DNA of 7,068 nucleotides from Sphingomonadales bacterium UBA6157 (lineage in GTDB: Bacteria; Pseudomonadota; Alphaproteobacteria; Sphingomonadales; Sphingomonadaceae). Both the position numbers and the translations under genes were made by a program. The stretch lies in assembly GCA_002423025.1 (NCBI GenBank), contig DIUN01000032.1:16265-23332 (forward strand), in the 5' to 3' direction. The stretch's first letter is position 1. The number at the start of each line of letters is the position of its first letter. This document shows, piece by piece, positions 5,991 to 7,068 of the stretch. Below the pieces are notes generated by a model. It did not search any database. It had not been told where the DNA came from and saw only the letters and a list, made by a program, of their open reading frames with translations.

Positions 5991-6011
5991 CGCGCCGCTT
6001 CATACGGCGCG
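5991..6011 (-). repeat. 7-base-pair GC hairpin in the VOC leader
   Basis: CGCGCCG (5991-5997) and CGGCGCG (6005-6011) are perfect inverted repeats around a 7-base loop. On the minus strand the hairpin ends 4 bases before the VOC Shine-Dalgarno. There is no U-tract, so it does not look like a terminator. It may be a leader structure or chance in GC-rich DNA. Confidence 0.35.
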
Positions 6012-6081
6012 CGGTGCGGCAGGAATGCCCGAGATGCCCGGCCTTGTCGACTTGGCAGCTTGGGGAGTGTCGCGGGGTTTT

Positions 6082-6237
6082 TCAGGCCTTGCGGGGCGGC
6101 TTGCGCTTCGCCTTCGGGCGCGCTGGCTCATCCGGCATTGCGGGCGGCATCAACCAGTCGCCGACCTCCTGGGAACGGTCGGTGATGGTGATGGAGCCGG
6201 GGTCCATCAGGAACTTGTCGGAGCGATCGTCTTTCAT
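6082..6237 (-). CDS. Small hypothetical protein with basic C-terminal tail, 51 residues
   Basis: An ATG at 6237 opens a 51-codon frame ending in TGA at 6082-6084. The product starts MKDDRSDKFLMDPGSITITD, continues with RSQEVGDWLMPPAMPDEPAR and ends in a strongly basic KAKRKPPRKA. The N-terminal part is acidic and structured-looking; the last 12 residues carry six Lys/Arg, a tail often seen in small nucleic-acid-binding proteins, though that is inference. I do not recognise a named family. It fills an otherwise empty stretch between the VOC and radA genes. Its codon use is natural for this GC-rich genome, with G or C at most third positions. No good Shine-Dalgarno precedes the start (only GCGGGC). 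A TATGGT 7 bases before the ATG could be a -10 giving a leaderless transcript, but there is no -35 match. It diverges from radA with 98 bases between the start codons. Confidence 0.6.
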   Translation of the reverse strand: MKDDRSDKFLMDPGSITITDRSQEVGDWLMPPAMPDEPARPKAKRKPPRKA

Positions 6238-6275
6238 GCCCGCGACCATAGCATGTTTTCAGCCGGCGCGCCCCA

Positions 6276-6304
6276 TTGCACCCGCAATCACCTGCCGCTA
6301 ATGT
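6276..6304 (+). promoter_or_regulatory. Probable sigma-70-type promoter of radA
   Basis: TTGCAC (6276-6281) and TAATGT (6299-6304) are separated by exactly 17 bases, the best housekeeping-type promoter match in the window. Transcription would begin near 6311, giving a leader of about 25 bases that contains the radA ribosome site GAGG (6326-6329). It lies upstream of radA in the gap shared with the divergent small gene. Confidence 0.5.
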
Positions 6305-6335
6305 TCACTCTCCGTTCCCCGTTCCGAGGCGCCTG

Positions 6336-7068
6336 ATGGCTCGTGCTGCAACCCGCTATGTCTGCCAGGCGTGTGGCACGGCCACCAGCCGCTGGCAGGG
6401 GCAGTGCGCGGATTGCGGGCAGTGGAACACCATCCAGGCCGAGGCGGCGGCGGTGGTCACGCCGTTCACGGCCAAGCACTCGCTGGCCAGTGGCGGGCGC
6501 AAGTTCCAGATGGCGTCGCTGGCCGATGACGTGGCGCTGCCCAAGCGGCTTTCCACCGGCATCGGCGAGCTTGACCGGGCGCTGGGCGGCGCGGCGGGCG
6601 GCGCGGCCGGGGATGTTGGCGGGCTGGTGCCGGGCTCGGTGGTGCTGATCGGCGGTGATCCGGGCATCGGCAAATCGACGCTTCTGTTGCAGGCGGCGGG
6701 GCGGATGGCGCGGGATGGGCACCGGGTCGCCTATGTCTCGGGCGAGGAGGCGGCGGACCAGGTGCGGCTGCGGGCGCGGCGGCTGGGGCTGGCGCGCGCC
6801 GATGTGGCGCTGGCGGCGGAAACCTCGGTGCGCGATATCCTCACCACGCTGGCCGATGGCCCGCCGCCGGCGATGCTGGTGATCGATTCCATCCAGACCA
6901 TGCATTCCGATACGCTGGAGGGCGCGCCGGGCACGGTCTCGCAGGTCCGCGCCTCGGCGCAGGAGTTGATCCGCTATGCCAAGACCAGCGGCTGCGCGCT
7001 GATCCTGGTCGGCCATGTCACCAAGGATGGCCAGCTCGCCGGGCCGCGGGTGCTTGAGCACATGGTCG
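6336..7068 (+). CDS. radA: DNA repair protein RadA (Sms), N-terminal 244 residues, truncated by window edge
   Basis: RadA is a RecA-like ATPase and DnaB-type helicase that promotes branch migration of recombination intermediates in repair and transformation. The frame is open from the ATG at 6336 to the edge, 244 of about 455 residues. Seen in order: a zinc finger with C10, C13, C24 and C27 (CxxC-x10-CxxC); RLSTGIGELDRALGG at 71-85; Walker A GDPGIGKST at 107-115; YVSGEEAADQVRLRARRL at 133-150; and Walker B LVIDSIQT at 181-188. VGHVTKDGQLAGPRVLEHMV closes the visible part. The KNRFG motif and the Lon-like C-terminal domain would lie beyond the edge. GAGG (6326-6329) sits 6 bases before the start. 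Between LDRALGG and GLVPGS there are about nine or ten extra residues (AAGGAAGDVG), from a 12-base tandem duplication, where most RadA proteins go almost directly from one to the other. Confidence 0.98.
   Translation, partial: MARAATRYVCQACGTATSRWQGQCADCGQWNTIQAEAAAVVTPFTAKHSLASGGRKFQMASLADDVALPKRLSTGIGELDRALGGAAGGAAGDVGGLVPGSVVLIGGDPGIGKSTLLLQAAGRMARDGHRVAYVSGEEAADQVRLRARRLGLARADVALAAETSVRDILTTLADGPPPAMLVIDSIQTMHSDTLEGAPGTVSQVRASAQELIRYAKTSGCALILVGHVTKDGQLAGPRVLEHMV
6584..6607 (+). repeat. Exact 12-base tandem duplication inside radA
   Basis: GGGCGGCGCGGC is present twice in a row, at 6584-6595 and 6596-6607. It keeps the frame and codes for GGAA-GGAA, part of a short flexible insert just upstream of the Walker A strand. 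It is probably a replication-slippage product. Confidence 0.75.

Noticed and set aside
6265..6272. 8-base palindrome GGCGCGCC near the radA promoter
   Set aside because: Short all-GC palindromes are expected by chance in DNA this rich in G and C.
5102..6301. A 399-codon open frame on the plus strand crossing the BLUF, VOC and small-gene region
   Set aside because: It is antisense to two proteins with clear family motifs, crosses their intergenic gaps and hairpin, and has no ribosome site or recognisable domain.
6288..7061. A 257-codon open frame on the minus strand opposite radA
   Set aside because: RadA on the plus strand has intact zinc-finger and Walker motifs. The antisense product is low-complexity and Arg-rich.

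Overview
The window is GC-rich, densely coded DNA from an alphaproteobacterium. The near-canonical AtpA N-terminus, the short AtpH beginning MEANSGI (TTG read as Met), and an atpH-atpA order with no b-subunit gene beside it all suggest the Sphingomonadales. That placement comes from family resemblance, not from a search. No tRNA, rRNA, CRISPR array, insertion sequence, phage gene or integration scar was seen. Gaps between genes are all under 140 bases.

Layout. Positions 1-1335 (minus strand) hold the start of an F1 ATP synthase operon: atpH followed by atpA, which runs off the left edge. Next is a small four-helix membrane protein on the minus strand (1469-1894), divergent from a seven-helix membrane protein on the plus strand (1981-2721). 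The latter converges on, and overlaps by 11 bases, a large patatin-related lipid hydrolase on the minus strand (2711-5026). Upstream of the hydrolase on the same strand are a BLUF blue-light sensor (5087-5488), a strong GC-rich hairpin (5534-5578), a VOC/glyoxalase-fold protein (5594-5971) and a 51-codon small gene (6082-6237). Finally radA begins at 6336 on the plus strand behind a good promoter and leaves the window at the right edge.

Functionally this is a mixed chromosomal neighbourhood: energy metabolism (atpHA), recombination and repair (radA), and accessory genes between them. The most suggestive association is the BLUF photoreceptor 60 bases upstream of, and co-directional with, the patatin-like hydrolase. 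It could be a light-linked lipid-hydrolysis unit, but the sequence shows only adjacency.

No clear undescribed multi-gene system was found. The points most worth checking are the BLUF-patatin pair, the small gene beside radA, a 12-base tandem duplication inserting glycine/alanine residues just before the RadA Walker A motif, the large hairpin between the VOC and BLUF genes, and the inverted repeats upstream of atpH.
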